From positions 1 to 35,156 of the forward strand of contig JABDFY010000023.1 of assembly GCA_013286365.1 (NCBI GenBank): a stretch of DNA of 35,156 bases, given 5' to 3'. Below, piece by piece: positions 7,013-16,200 of the stretch. Below the pieces are notes generated by a model, which was not told where the DNA came from, did no database searches, and worked only from the letters and a program-made list of their open reading frames with translations. Positions within the stretch are counted from its first letter, which is position 1; the number at the start of each line of letters is the position of its first letter. The position numbers and the translations under genes were made by a program. Source of the stretch: Alphaproteobacteria bacterium (GTDB lineage: Bacteria > Pseudomonadota > Alphaproteobacteria > UBA9219).

Positions 7013-8497
7013 TCATAAGCAGGCTTTATGCGCAGGCTGCCTATGCTGGCCATGCTTACCCGAGCGTTGATCCGGCTCTGCCGTTTGTCTTATATACCAA
7101 ACAACAACATCATTAAGACGTAGGGCAAAGCTTTGGCTAAAAGATAGATTACCTGCACTGTCGCTAACGAAAACGCCTAGATGCAACAGCTCATTTGTGG
7201 CTCTACGTGCGACTTTTTCTGGCTGTCCATGCATGGGCCTTAATAATGTGCTTACAGAGACATAATTTAGGCAGCTTGAGTTAATATTTTCGCCAACAGG
7301 ACAGTGGCTTACGGCTCTATTGACGCTGTCGGTACTCATCAGCCGCCTCATAAAATGGTGCATAGCACGGATCTCTGCATCCAAAAGGTTATTGAGATCC
7401 ACTCTGCTGAAATCACGTGGAGGTGGTGGTTTTTCAGGTTCTAGATCAAAACGGCCTTGCTGGGGCGCAGGGTAGGTAAAGTTTACGGCAGCTTCAGCAA
7501 AAGTGTGTGTCCTTTCTGGTGGTCCAAGATCGTCAATTGTTTCTGTATGACGAACACCGGCATGAAATAGACCAATCTCTAGATCATGATTGGCGCCAAG
7601 ATCTGTGACAAATCTTCTAAGTCTTTTCAAAGCACTATTTGTCAATGGCAATACCAAATCACCACGTGCGCGTCGCTCGCGAAGTGCTTGTGGGTCACGG
7701 ATACCTGCTTCAGCTAGTACTTCTGAAAACGCTATGTGAGCAGCGCGGACACCTCCTCTTGGTGGTTTGGTGCCGTAGAGGGATAAAAAGAAATTCGTTG
7801 GTACTAGATTATCTTCGGGCTCGACAACTGCAGGTGGAACAACAACAACTTCCACTACCGCGATTTCATCTGTAGCAGTTGATGAAGGGCCCAGTTCGGA
7901 GACAGATATAACTATGCTTTCGGTGATTTCGTCTGCAGCCGTTGTTGCATCCTCTGTCACCGATCGTCTAGATAAGCCGAGCTTGGTTCTGGGGCCTTGT
8001 CCGCGAATATCATGACGTTTTGCTACATTCATGACGCGTGACGGGTTTAGGCCCATATATCTTGCGGTACCGCGAATATTGGGAATACCAGAAGATAATT
8101 TTGCTTTTACGCGAGCCGATACGATCTTCTCAATATCATCGCTGGTTAAAAAGCCGAATATGCGGGTCCATTTTCTTGCCGTATTTGGACTTATTCCGCT
8201 CAATTCCGCGAGTACATGCATATCGGGTGCTGGGCCCTTTGTTTGTCCTGGGCTAAAGTCTCTGCGCAAAAGTTTTAAGAGAGCTATTTGAGCTGGGGTA
8301 AGGCCATGTTTTTTGCCAATGATGTTTGAGGTTACGCCTCTTATTACATCAACTTTAATGGCTTCATGCCACGCCGCGGCTTTTGCAGCTAGAGTTTCGC
8401 GTCTTTTTTCGGGGTTTCTGGTTTTAAAATATACGGCTTGAGCAGGGGATAGCGCATTCGAACTTTCGTCGGTGTCAACGCTTAAAAGATCTTCCAT
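7013..8497 (-). CDS. Unknown 494-aa protein with HTH-like segments
   Basis: No family was recognised. The first ~165 residues contain at least two HTH-looking stretches: MHVLAELSGISPNTARKWTR and IRGTARYMGLNPSRVMNVAK, plus a weaker one at VTSNIIGKKHGLTPAQIALL. A Val/Pro-rich linker follows (residues 200-235), then an Arg-rich helical segment (DPQALRERRARGDLVLPL) and another Pro-rich stretch (PEKPPPPRDFSR). The C-terminal 110 residues look globular. A DNA-binding or scaffold role is plausible. It lies upstream of and divergent from the helicase/TPR block, and the multiple short HTH-like units recall those in the helicase middle region. Confidence 0.6.
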   Translation of the reverse strand: MEDLLSVDTDESSNALSPAQAVYFKTRNPEKRRETLAAKAAAWHEAIKVDVIRGVTSNIIGKKHGLTPAQIALLKLLRRDFSPGQTKGPAPDMHVLAELSGISPNTARKWTRIFGFLTSDDIEKIVSARVKAKLSSGIPNIRGTARYMGLNPSRVMNVAKRHDIRGQGPRTKLGLSRRSVTEDATTAADEITESIVISVSELGPSSTATDEIAVVEVVVVPPAVVEPEDNLVPTNFFLSLYGTKPPRGGVRAAHIAFSEVLAEAGIRDPQALRERRARGDLVLPLTNSALKRLRRFVTDLGANHDLEIGLFHAGVRHTETIDDLGPPERTHTFAEAAVNFTYPAPQQGRFDLEPEKPPPPRDFSRVDLNNLLDAEIRAMHHFMRRLMSTDSVNRAVSHCPVGENINSSCLNYVSVSTLLRPMHGQPEKVARRATNELLHLGVFVSDSAGNLSFSQSFALRLNDVVVWYIRQTAEPDQRSGKHGQHRQPAHKACL

Positions 8498-8788
8498 TTA
8501 GTTTCTCGCCAAAAAATCTGCGCGGAATCTTTTTGCTGGGCTTATAACAACAATATTTTGCTAATATCTCAACGACTATAATGGTTCAGAGGCTAGAAGT
8601 ACGTATAAAATAGTTCGCTAAATAGTCATCCTACGAGGGCATGACGGCGAGCGGGAGTAGGAATTACTGCCCAAATTATCCAATCAAAGATCTAGATCAA
8701 TCGGTTGCCTAAAATTCTAAACAAGTATCTACTGGCATGCTAAATTGGATGGGATTATATAGCCAAAACAGCAAAGCCAATCATCTCC
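8498..8788. other. Intergenic, no gene seen
   Basis: About 290 bp between two minus-strand genes. It contains the likely promoter of the 494-aa gene (AT-rich, 8510-8600). No clear repeat, terminator or short gene was found. Confidence 0.4.
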
Positions 8789-9637
8789 TTAGGCCGCCAT
8801 TCTTGGAACATGCAATTGCGTTCGCACAGCATCTTGTAAAGCATCGAGAAATAATGGTAAATTCGGCTGTTTACAGGGAATATCAATGATAAGAGAAAGC
8901 GGATTTATATCAGCATGCAAATGTTCTCTTGAGATAGTGGTGCCAGTGGATCTAAATACAACCTCAATTCCACCGCTTGGCCCATCAGCAAAAGCATACT
9001 CGGCTGTAGAAGGTTGATGTCTCTTCATTAGTTTTCTTACTGATACAGCCAGGTCATTTATTTTCGTCTGTCGGCATCTTGGTTCTGCCTCGAGCCATCG
9101 CATTCCGAAACTCGATGGGTGATACAAGCTCGCAAAAGCTCTCACAACGAGTTCAGCTTGTAAGGATGGTTGGTTCTCAGCTGCTTCAAGAAGTGTATTA
9201 ACAGAAGTAAAGGGAGCGCAGCTTGAGGCGTAGCCTGCATAAAAAGCCATTACTTCGCGAGCTACGTCGGCTTGTGTAGACGGAACGGCATCAAGAACTT
9301 TTACGAGATTGGCAACGGCTTTATCATAAAAACAGCCGCCGGGATCGTACTGGCTTTTCACAAGAATCCCTTCAACGTTTATTGCAAGTCCACCAAAAAG
9401 ATTAAAGTCTCTAATCATTCTAGGAGCAAAATGCGCCAATACATTGGGTCGGTGGCTATATTGAGTTACTATCTGCCCAATGCGTCCAATACAATTTGTT
9501 GGTGTTCCAGCATCTCCTTGCCAAGCTTTATTGCCTTCAGGAATCGCCATGGCTTCCACTCTATTTAACCGTCTCGAAATCGCCCATATAGCTTGAGCGT
9601 CTAGCAAGCTAATATCTCCTATAATTTCTGGGTTCAT
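8789..9637 (-). CDS. Unknown 282-aa protein
   Basis: No family was recognised. The ATG at 9637 has GGAGAGG upstream. The protein is soluble and helical, with a segment like a helical-repeat or substrate-binding protein (VLDAVPSTQADVAREVMAFY), a Cys-containing stretch (AGYASSCAPFTSVNTLLEAA), and a C-terminal beta-rich part (GIEVVFRSTGTTI, then INPLSLIIDIPCKQPNLPLF). The end, FLDALQDAVRTQLHV, is a helix. It could share function with the 494-aa gene downstream, from which it is separated by 291 bp. Confidence 0.55.
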   Translation of the reverse strand: MNPEIIGDISLLDAQAIWAISRRLNRVEAMAIPEGNKAWQGDAGTPTNCIGRIGQIVTQYSHRPNVLAHFAPRMIRDFNLFGGLAINVEGILVKSQYDPGGCFYDKAVANLVKVLDAVPSTQADVAREVMAFYAGYASSCAPFTSVNTLLEAAENQPSLQAELVVRAFASLYHPSSFGMRWLEAEPRCRQTKINDLAVSVRKLMKRHQPSTAEYAFADGPSGGIEVVFRSTGTTISREHLHADINPLSLIIDIPCKQPNLPLFLDALQDAVRTQLHVPRMAA

Positions 9638-10161
9638 TTTTCCTCTCCAAATGGCATTGGGCGCTATATTAAAATATTAAATAATGTTCGTTTTTATAGA
9701 ACTGAACGTTTGATAAACCAATATGTTTAATGGTTTCAATTATCGTTATAAATATCAATGAGTTAAGCAAAATTCCTTAGTTTGGTCCGATTAAGAAGTT
9801 GATTGCGTTGTCCGCTGCTTCAAGCGAAGCCATGAAGTGTAGTCGAGTGTAGTCGTATGAACTAACAGTCTAGCTCGTTTTTGGTATTATCTAAACTTTT
9901 CGACCCAAGATGCAGGTAGTCACAACACAAGATTTCAGAAATAATATATAACTTTCTTAGTCATGTAGCGTTAATTTTACTCGAGCTTCAACATGATATG
10001 ATTATTAAAATACACTTTTATCCGACAACCCTTATTGACAAGTCAAAGGTGAAATATTATCAGACACATATATATAAATATCCAAGATCTTGAGGCTCTC
10101 GGTGAGAGAAGTAATAAAAAAGTGTGGTACATTTTTTAATTATAACTGGGAAGAATTTTAA
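9638..10161. promoter_or_regulatory. 524-bp divergent intergenic region
   Basis: AT-rich, between the divergent 282-aa and 305-aa genes, so it must hold both promoters. A perfect tandem decamer AGTGTAGTCG occurs at 9836-9855. No small gene with a Shine-Dalgarno was found. Confidence 0.4.
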
Positions 10162-11079
10162 ATGAGCCAATTAGTTGCTGCAGTTTATGAATATGATGAT
10201 GGGTATGGTAAGCCCTGGGTCGATGCCTTCTCCGAAGGCCTCGTCAGGCATGGCGTCGCTGTCAGAAATTTTGATTATCACCCAAGACAAGTTGAACCTG
10301 CGGATATGCATATCTTTTGGGGTATGAGGTCCACCAAAGTTATAGATTATTGCCACCAGCAGGGGCAAACGCTGGTCTGCTTAGATTTTGGCTACACCAG
10401 AGATCGTGCAGATTTTGCCTCAATAAATTTGAATTATCTTAACGGAAAAAGTGAGTTGGATGTATCAGAATTCTCTGGTGATACGTCTCGTTGCAAAATG
10501 CACGGTTGGGAAATTCAGGAACGAAGAAATTTGGGTGAGAAAGTAATCGTCGTAGGGCAGATCTACGATGATATGTCTTTGGATGGCACAGATGTGTATG
10601 GGTGGGCTAATTTCACGATTGCTAAATTAGAAATATCAGGCGACCGAGGAAACATACTATTTAAGCCGCATCCGTTAGAGAAGCCTGAAGCAAAGGATAG
10701 ACTTAAAGGTATAAGGGTGCCGATATTTGAAGGCTCTATGACAGATGCTTTTAATTTGGCAAAAATATTTCACACATATTCCAGTACGTGCGGTCCAGAG
10801 GCATGGCTAAATGGGTTGCCGGCCACGGCCGCAAGCCCAGTGAGCATGATTTATAAAGATCAATTTAAGCCCAGCACCCATGCGAACAGGCAAGCGTGGC
10901 TAAACGCAATCAGTTTCAGGCAATTCAGTAAAGCCGAAATGCGCAGTGGAATGGTATGGGAGCTTCTTGGCAAACGTATTATTGGTAAAGCCCCACGTGG
11001 CAGTACGTATGCGTCGCTCGTTAGGCGCCCTGGTGTTCAGCAAGGTGGAGGAATGACTTTAGATACGGCTCACCAATAG
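10162..11079 (+). CDS. GT-B-like polysaccharide-type protein (capsule synthesis-like)
   Basis: A 305-aa protein. The C-terminal half carries KPHPLEKP (residues 168-175) followed by SSTCGPEAWLNGLP (207-220). This pair recalls the HP...S..E-L-G-P signature of capsule polysaccharide transferases (Kps/Capsule_synth type) and other GT-B-fold proteins, in which it contacts the nucleotide-sugar phosphate. The N-terminal half has alternating strands and helices (SQLVAAVYEYDDGYG; ADMHIFWGMRSTKVIDYC; TLVCLDFGYTRDRADF) like the first Rossmann lobe. Stand-alone genes of this kind also occur in phages and islands. The assignment rests on these two motifs. The next gene on the strand is a glycosyltransferase-sulfotransferase, which supports a surface-glycan role. 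Confidence 0.5.
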   Translation: MSQLVAAVYEYDDGYGKPWVDAFSEGLVRHGVAVRNFDYHPRQVEPADMHIFWGMRSTKVIDYCHQQGQTLVCLDFGYTRDRADFASINLNYLNGKSELDVSEFSGDTSRCKMHGWEIQERRNLGEKVIVVGQIYDDMSLDGTDVYGWANFTIAKLEISGDRGNILFKPHPLEKPEAKDRLKGIRVPIFEGSMTDAFNLAKIFHTYSSTCGPEAWLNGLPATAASPVSMIYKDQFKPSTHANRQAWLNAISFRQFSKAEMRSGMVWELLGKRIIGKAPRGSTYASLVRRPGVQQGGGMTLDTAHQ

Positions 11080-11526
11080 CTAATTGAGTAATGCGGGTAG
11101 ATAAAATTAATCGAGACACATAGAAACAGGGTAAATAACTTATCGTCGCGCTGAACTATAGCTGGCAACGGCATCGTCTTAGCTACCACATTTTGGTAGG
11201 TAGGTTTTGGTAGGTAAGTTCGATAACTTTTTAATCATGCTGATCCATTTGTAGAAAAAGGGCGATCATTTTTATTATTTTTAGTAACCAGTTTAAGGGA
11301 AAATGTCTTGATGACACCCTTGAACGGGAAGGCTACTTCCAATAAACAGTAGCCATGAAGCCTAGGTTTAAGTTTTAATTTCAATTTTTTGTCAAGCTTT
11401 CTTGACAAGTTGGCAGCAAAACACTACCAAGCACCCAAAATTGTTAGTGGTTTGTGAAAATTATGAGACGTAGTGATAAAACGCTGAAATTTTATTTAAG
11501 AACCAAGAATTTGATAAGGGCAATTT
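11080..11526. promoter_or_regulatory. Intergenic region with direct and inverted repeats
   Basis: A 447-bp gap without a credible gene. It contains TTTTGGTAGGTA twice (11191-11202 and 11205-11216, period 14) and a perfect inverted repeat TTGTCAAG-CTTT-CTTGACAA at 11389-11408, whose right arm includes a TTGACA (-35-like) at 11402. A promoter for the following gene is likely here; the -10 element is not clear. Confidence 0.45.
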
Positions 11527-13029
11527 ATGGCGCCGTTTGATGGCAACGTCCCCGATTTAGCACCACCAACAGTCGTGTTTTGCATCACATGCAAAGGAAG
11601 AATGCAGCATGTTGCGCAGACTTTGCCAAGAAACCTTGCGGATAACAGTAGCTACCCTAACACTAAGTTTGTTGTGCTTGATTATAACAGCCAGGATGGT
11701 TTGGGACAGTATATCCAGGAACATCATGCCGGCGATATCGATAGTGGAGTTGTCACTTATTATCATTATCCTGTTCCAGATAAATTTCATATGGCAAATG
11801 CTAAAAACATGGCGCATCGGTTGGGAATGCGCGAGGGTGGTGATGTATTGGCTAACATTGATGCCGATAATTTTACTGGCAGAGATTTTTCGGCCTACGT
11901 AGCTAGAAAATTTATGATGGCTCGCTCTGAGGGAGAAGCAATTTTCTTGCGCCCCCGAGAGAACCATGTGGGACCAGGAAGAGGTGTAGGTTCAAGAATG
12001 CCTTGGGGGTGTGGTGGAAGAATTATCGTACCAACGGAAGCTTTTCTTCATGCTGGCGGATACGATGAGGCATTTGGTACGTGGTCACCGGATGACTTGG
12101 ATTTCTGCCACAGACTGCAAAAGCTGGGGCATGTAAGGCATGGTATAAAACCAGAATTTCTAACAGCAATAGACCATGGTGATGATCTAAGGTTCAAATT
12201 TTACGAGCGTCTTTCAGATCACGACACGTGGGAACTATTTCAGTTAAGAGGTCGGCAAGATATAACCATTGCCAATTTTGGAGAATGTGGGAAAGGAACT
12301 GTCTTCAGGAACTTTGAACCACATGCTATTGAACTGGGGAGAGTTCCTACGCGCATTTTTGGCATCGGAATGCATAAAACAGGAACCAATTCTCTCGCTT
12401 CTGCACTTCAAATGTTGAAACTAGATGCTGCACATTGGGAATCTTCTGCTTGGGCTCGCAACATTTTGCACGAGGTAACGGGATCGGCGACTGGCAGGTC
12501 TCATACACTCGAGAGACATTACGCTTTGTGTGATTTTCCTATGGCAATTTTGTATAAAAAACTAGATGCCGCTTACCCGGGTTCTAAATTTATTCTGACA
12601 GTTAGAGATGAAGATAACTGGCTGGCTAGTGTTAAAGCTCATTGGGAAAGAAATGTGGACCACTGGAATCGAGAGCGAGACGTTCATGATGTACACAAAG
12701 CTGTTTATGGAGAAATTGAATTTGATGAAACTCTTTTTAGGAATCGTTTTAGACGGCACAATGATGAAGTAAGGGAGCACTTTAGGGGACGTCTCAATGA
12801 TTTGTTGGAGATGAACATGGAACATGGGGACGGATGGCACAAATTATGTAGTTTCTTGGGGCGATCTGTACCTGCAGTGCGTTTCCCGAGTGAATTTGCT
12901 GCTGCGGAACTTTCGCTCAAATGGAGTGGAGCTTCCCATAACGTTGTTTCTCTAGAACCAGGGCCTGAAATACCAGGTTCGTATTCAGGTACTGATTATG
13001 TGATGCATACTGCCGACGATGTGCCCTAA
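11527..13029 (+). CDS. Fused family-2 glycosyltransferase and sulfotransferase
   Basis: A 500-aa two-domain protein. Residues 14-260 are a GT-A (GT2) domain: TVVFCITCKGRMQHVAQTLP, FVVLDYNSQDG, the metal-binding DxD-like IDADN (111-115), then GGYDEAFGTWSPDDLDFCHR with the catalytic acidic pair (189-193). Residues 275-455 are a sulfotransferase: the 5'-phosphosulfate loop FGIGMHKTGTNSLASAL (278-294), the 3'-phosphate region FILTVRDEDNWLASV (355-369), and a late FLGRSVPAVRFP. This predicts glycosyl transfer and PAPS-dependent sulfation by one chain, presumably on a surface glycan. The start ATG has a weak GGGCAA upstream. Confidence 0.75.
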   Translation: MAPFDGNVPDLAPPTVVFCITCKGRMQHVAQTLPRNLADNSSYPNTKFVVLDYNSQDGLGQYIQEHHAGDIDSGVVTYYHYPVPDKFHMANAKNMAHRLGMREGGDVLANIDADNFTGRDFSAYVARKFMMARSEGEAIFLRPRENHVGPGRGVGSRMPWGCGGRIIVPTEAFLHAGGYDEAFGTWSPDDLDFCHRLQKLGHVRHGIKPEFLTAIDHGDDLRFKFYERLSDHDTWELFQLRGRQDITIANFGECGKGTVFRNFEPHAIELGRVPTRIFGIGMHKTGTNSLASALQMLKLDAAHWESSAWARNILHEVTGSATGRSHTLERHYALCDFPMAILYKKLDAAYPGSKFILTVRDEDNWLASVKAHWERNVDHWNRERDVHDVHKAVYGEIEFDETLFRNRFRRHNDEVREHFRGRLNDLLEMNMEHGDGWHKLCSFLGRSVPAVRFPSEFAAAELSLKWSGASHNVVSLEPGPEIPGSYSGTDYVMHTADDVP

Positions 13030-13042
13030 CAGCAGTGACTAA

Positions 13043-13067
13043 GGCTAAAATTCTGAATTTTTTAGCC
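13043..13067 (+). terminator. Hairpin after glycosyltransferase-sulfotransferase
   Basis: GGCTAAAA (13043-13050) pairs with TTTTAGCC (13060-13067). It is 14 bp after the stop and lacks a long T-run; moderate support as a terminator. Confidence 0.45.
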
Positions 13068-13090
13068 CAGCAATTGTTTATTTGGCACCA

Positions 13091-13104
13091 ACCCTCTAGA
13101 GGGT
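13091..13104. repeat. Perfect 14-bp palindrome upstream of helicase
   Basis: ACCCTCTAGAGGGT equals its own reverse complement. It lies about 100 bp upstream of the helicase ATG and could be an operator for the helicase-TPR pair. Confidence 0.4.
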
Positions 13105-13206
13105 GCATTACTTGCACATCATTGTAGGCTGATATAGCCTAATACATACTAATTGGGTTCTTGAGTATTCTTGAACTGCAGCGGTCCATATCTAGAAATA
13201 TTTATT

Positions 13207-16200
13207 ATGTCTGTTTCAACATTACCTTTTATTAGCCCACCGAAGCTTGCGCGTTTATTCGGGGAGCGTTTTGAACAGAACCGTCTTTATTTCGCTCAAA
13301 CCGTATTAGATCAGATTACCGTTGGCCACGATGTTTTAAGGCCCAATCAGGTTGATCTTTCGCGAGCACTCGGACTTGCGGCTCTTCAAGGACATTCGGC
13401 AATAGCCGCGGTTGCGCCAAGCGGTGATGGGAAAACTATTGCGTCTTCCCAAATATACCGCACTTTGGTAACCGGTGGGCGGCCGCTAAAGGTGCTTTAT
13501 GTAACCAGTTTAAAAGATTTAGTCACGCAAGGACAAGGAGACTTCACAAAGTTCTTTCCTGATTCGAACACGGGGTTGTACTATTCTGGAGCCAAGGACG
13601 CGAATAATTTTCTGTTCACGACCTATATGTCATTGCCGAGTTTTCTCGATCGAGCTGATACAATCGATCTCATAATATTCGATGAAGCTCACCATTTCTT
13701 AACGCCGCATATAATTGGTGTTGCTAGTCAGTTTAGAAATGCAATTTGGGTAGCCCAGACGGCGACACCTGCGTGGTCGAGGGTGCGGCACCTCGCTCAG
13801 TATTTTCATATGGCATATATTATGACAGATAAAGAATCTGTGGCCCAAGGAAATATTCTCGATTTTTATAACCCCTCTTTTCCTTCTTTCACCAGGCTCG
13901 CTGGTCTGGATATGAATCCGGATGGTGAATTTCGTTTAGGAAGTCTTTCAAGGAGAATAAATACACTCGACCGAAATATGCGCATCGTCGAATATTTTAA
14001 ACAAGCTAGACATTATGATACCGGCGAACCTCTTTCGAACATACCGACATTCGTCATGTGTGCAGGCGTCGATCATGCAAATGATCTTTCGGCTCTTATG
14101 CGGGCAAACATTTCGGCTTCGTCTCTGGGTGTAGAGTCCGTTTGCGAACCTTATCATTCGGATATTGAAGATACGGTCAATGATGCTGTGTATAATAGCT
14201 TTAAAAGAGGTGGCACGCGTGCATTGGCAATCATAGGAATGCTAGGCGAAGGTCACAATAATGATGCTATCGGACACATAATTCGAGCACGACCAAGACG
14301 AACACCAGTGCCTACCTATCAGGAAGGCGGAAGAGCGCGCCGGAAGGGAAAGGATCCAGATAATCCTAAACCTAGAGCGGTTATCACAGACATTAATGAT
14401 GCGGATGGGGAAGAATGGGGCGTTCTGAGTTATGAACAAGCTGTTCTAACGCATCTTGAGCCTTTGGGTGAGCAATACGATCCGTTGTGGGAGGAGGAAC
14501 GCGCACGTGCAGCAACCGGAAGCAGGCTGTTCCCGCGTCAACCTAAACCGCCTGTCGTTCTTCCACTTCCGGATGCTTCGCAGAATAGAGAATTTAATCT
14601 CAACGATGTTGTCTGGCAAAAGAAGTTAACCGAACAGCAGGCGTTAGGCCGCGAGCGTGCCCGGCGTGAGCTTGAAGAAGAAACCAGTCGAATTTGGCTT
14701 AAAGCGTCGGCAATTGCCGCAAGATACAAGCTATTCACAGATAGCGTGCGTCCAGCTTTATATGGCCTGATACCTAAAGAGGATGCGCCGGGTATAATGG
14801 TGGATCCTCTCGATCCATCGCATGAATGGCGCATACGGGAGGAAACCCGCGGCCTCCATGTAACGCGTTTTCTTCACCTTGAAGATTTAGAAGATTTTGC
14901 ACATTACTACCATTTGGATGCTCCAGAGCTTACCGCAGAGCAAGTCCCGCTCTTTTCTTTAGAATCTCAATACCACATACCAAATTACGTGACTTCTCTT
15001 GCTCGCCGCTTTGTTCCAGCGGGACGAGAAGGTTTTAAACTTGATCCAGTCACTGACAATGAATGGAATATGACTTTTGCTAAAACAAGTGGTCCAGATG
15101 GCTATGGGCACATACGCGAATGTCTCGCTATAAGCCAAAGTTATAATTTCGTGAGTGCCTATCATCTTAATGCAGACGAAAAAACAAAAGACTTATTATC
15201 AGCGAGAGAGTTTTCCCGGTCCCGTAACATTGAGGCCGTAGAAGAAGTTGCGCGCGTGCTTGATCGGTTGGTGCCGGAGCCATTGAGTTATGGGCACATG
15301 GTCGATCCTAAAAATGGCCTTGTTTGGCGAGCGCGTCCGGCACGTCATAACCGAACGATCATTATATGTTTAGCCGTAGATGATGGTGATGAATTCGATA
15401 AATTTTATCCTTTTGGTTACAATGAAGAGACCAATGATTGGCGTTCAAATGATTATTTAGTTGAAAAATATAATATTGAATTGCCGACCCTCCGCGCCAT
15501 ACAAGGTCGTTGTACGCCGGGCGTAGAGCCCGAGCATTATAGCGATATCAATAATGTATCTTGGCGTGCGGCATGGCTGCATACGCGCCTAGGTCACCGC
15601 TTTTGTCTTCATGGGGAAGATGAAGAGCGATTTGTAGCTATGTATGGGTTGGTTCCGAGGGAGTCGATAGAGTTAGACAATCAGTTGTTGAGTGAACAGT
15701 TAAATAAGTATGGCCTTAGAATTGAAGAAATTGCCGATCTGACAAATGTATCTGAGCCTGTCATTCGTTCTTTGATGACAAATATGGTAGTGCGTCACAA
15801 AAGTGCTCCCAATCTTAGCCGGCATCACAGATATCCATTTGAAAACTGGCGCATGGCAAAAACTTATACGGGATTACCTTACGATATTCTCCATCCCGAT
15901 GAGCTCGCAAAGTTTACTCGATTATTTTTAGACAGATTTTTGATTGGCGCCCCGAATGTCTACGAAAGTCCAGTTGAGCCAGTAGAGGAAAAAGTTTCGC
16001 CTTGGCATAGCATTGATCGTGTAGCTACCGAGTGCAATGTACCATTTATTCAAGTCTATTTCATTGTGCGGCGTTTTGTTGCTGTCCCAGGCTCTGTGGA
16101 CACTTTTGTCGATCCGGGGGTAGATCCAAATGAACAGCGACAGTGGAAGGCTAGGAAAATCTCGGAGCGCTATCAGGGATGGCAACTGCACGAAAAAGAA

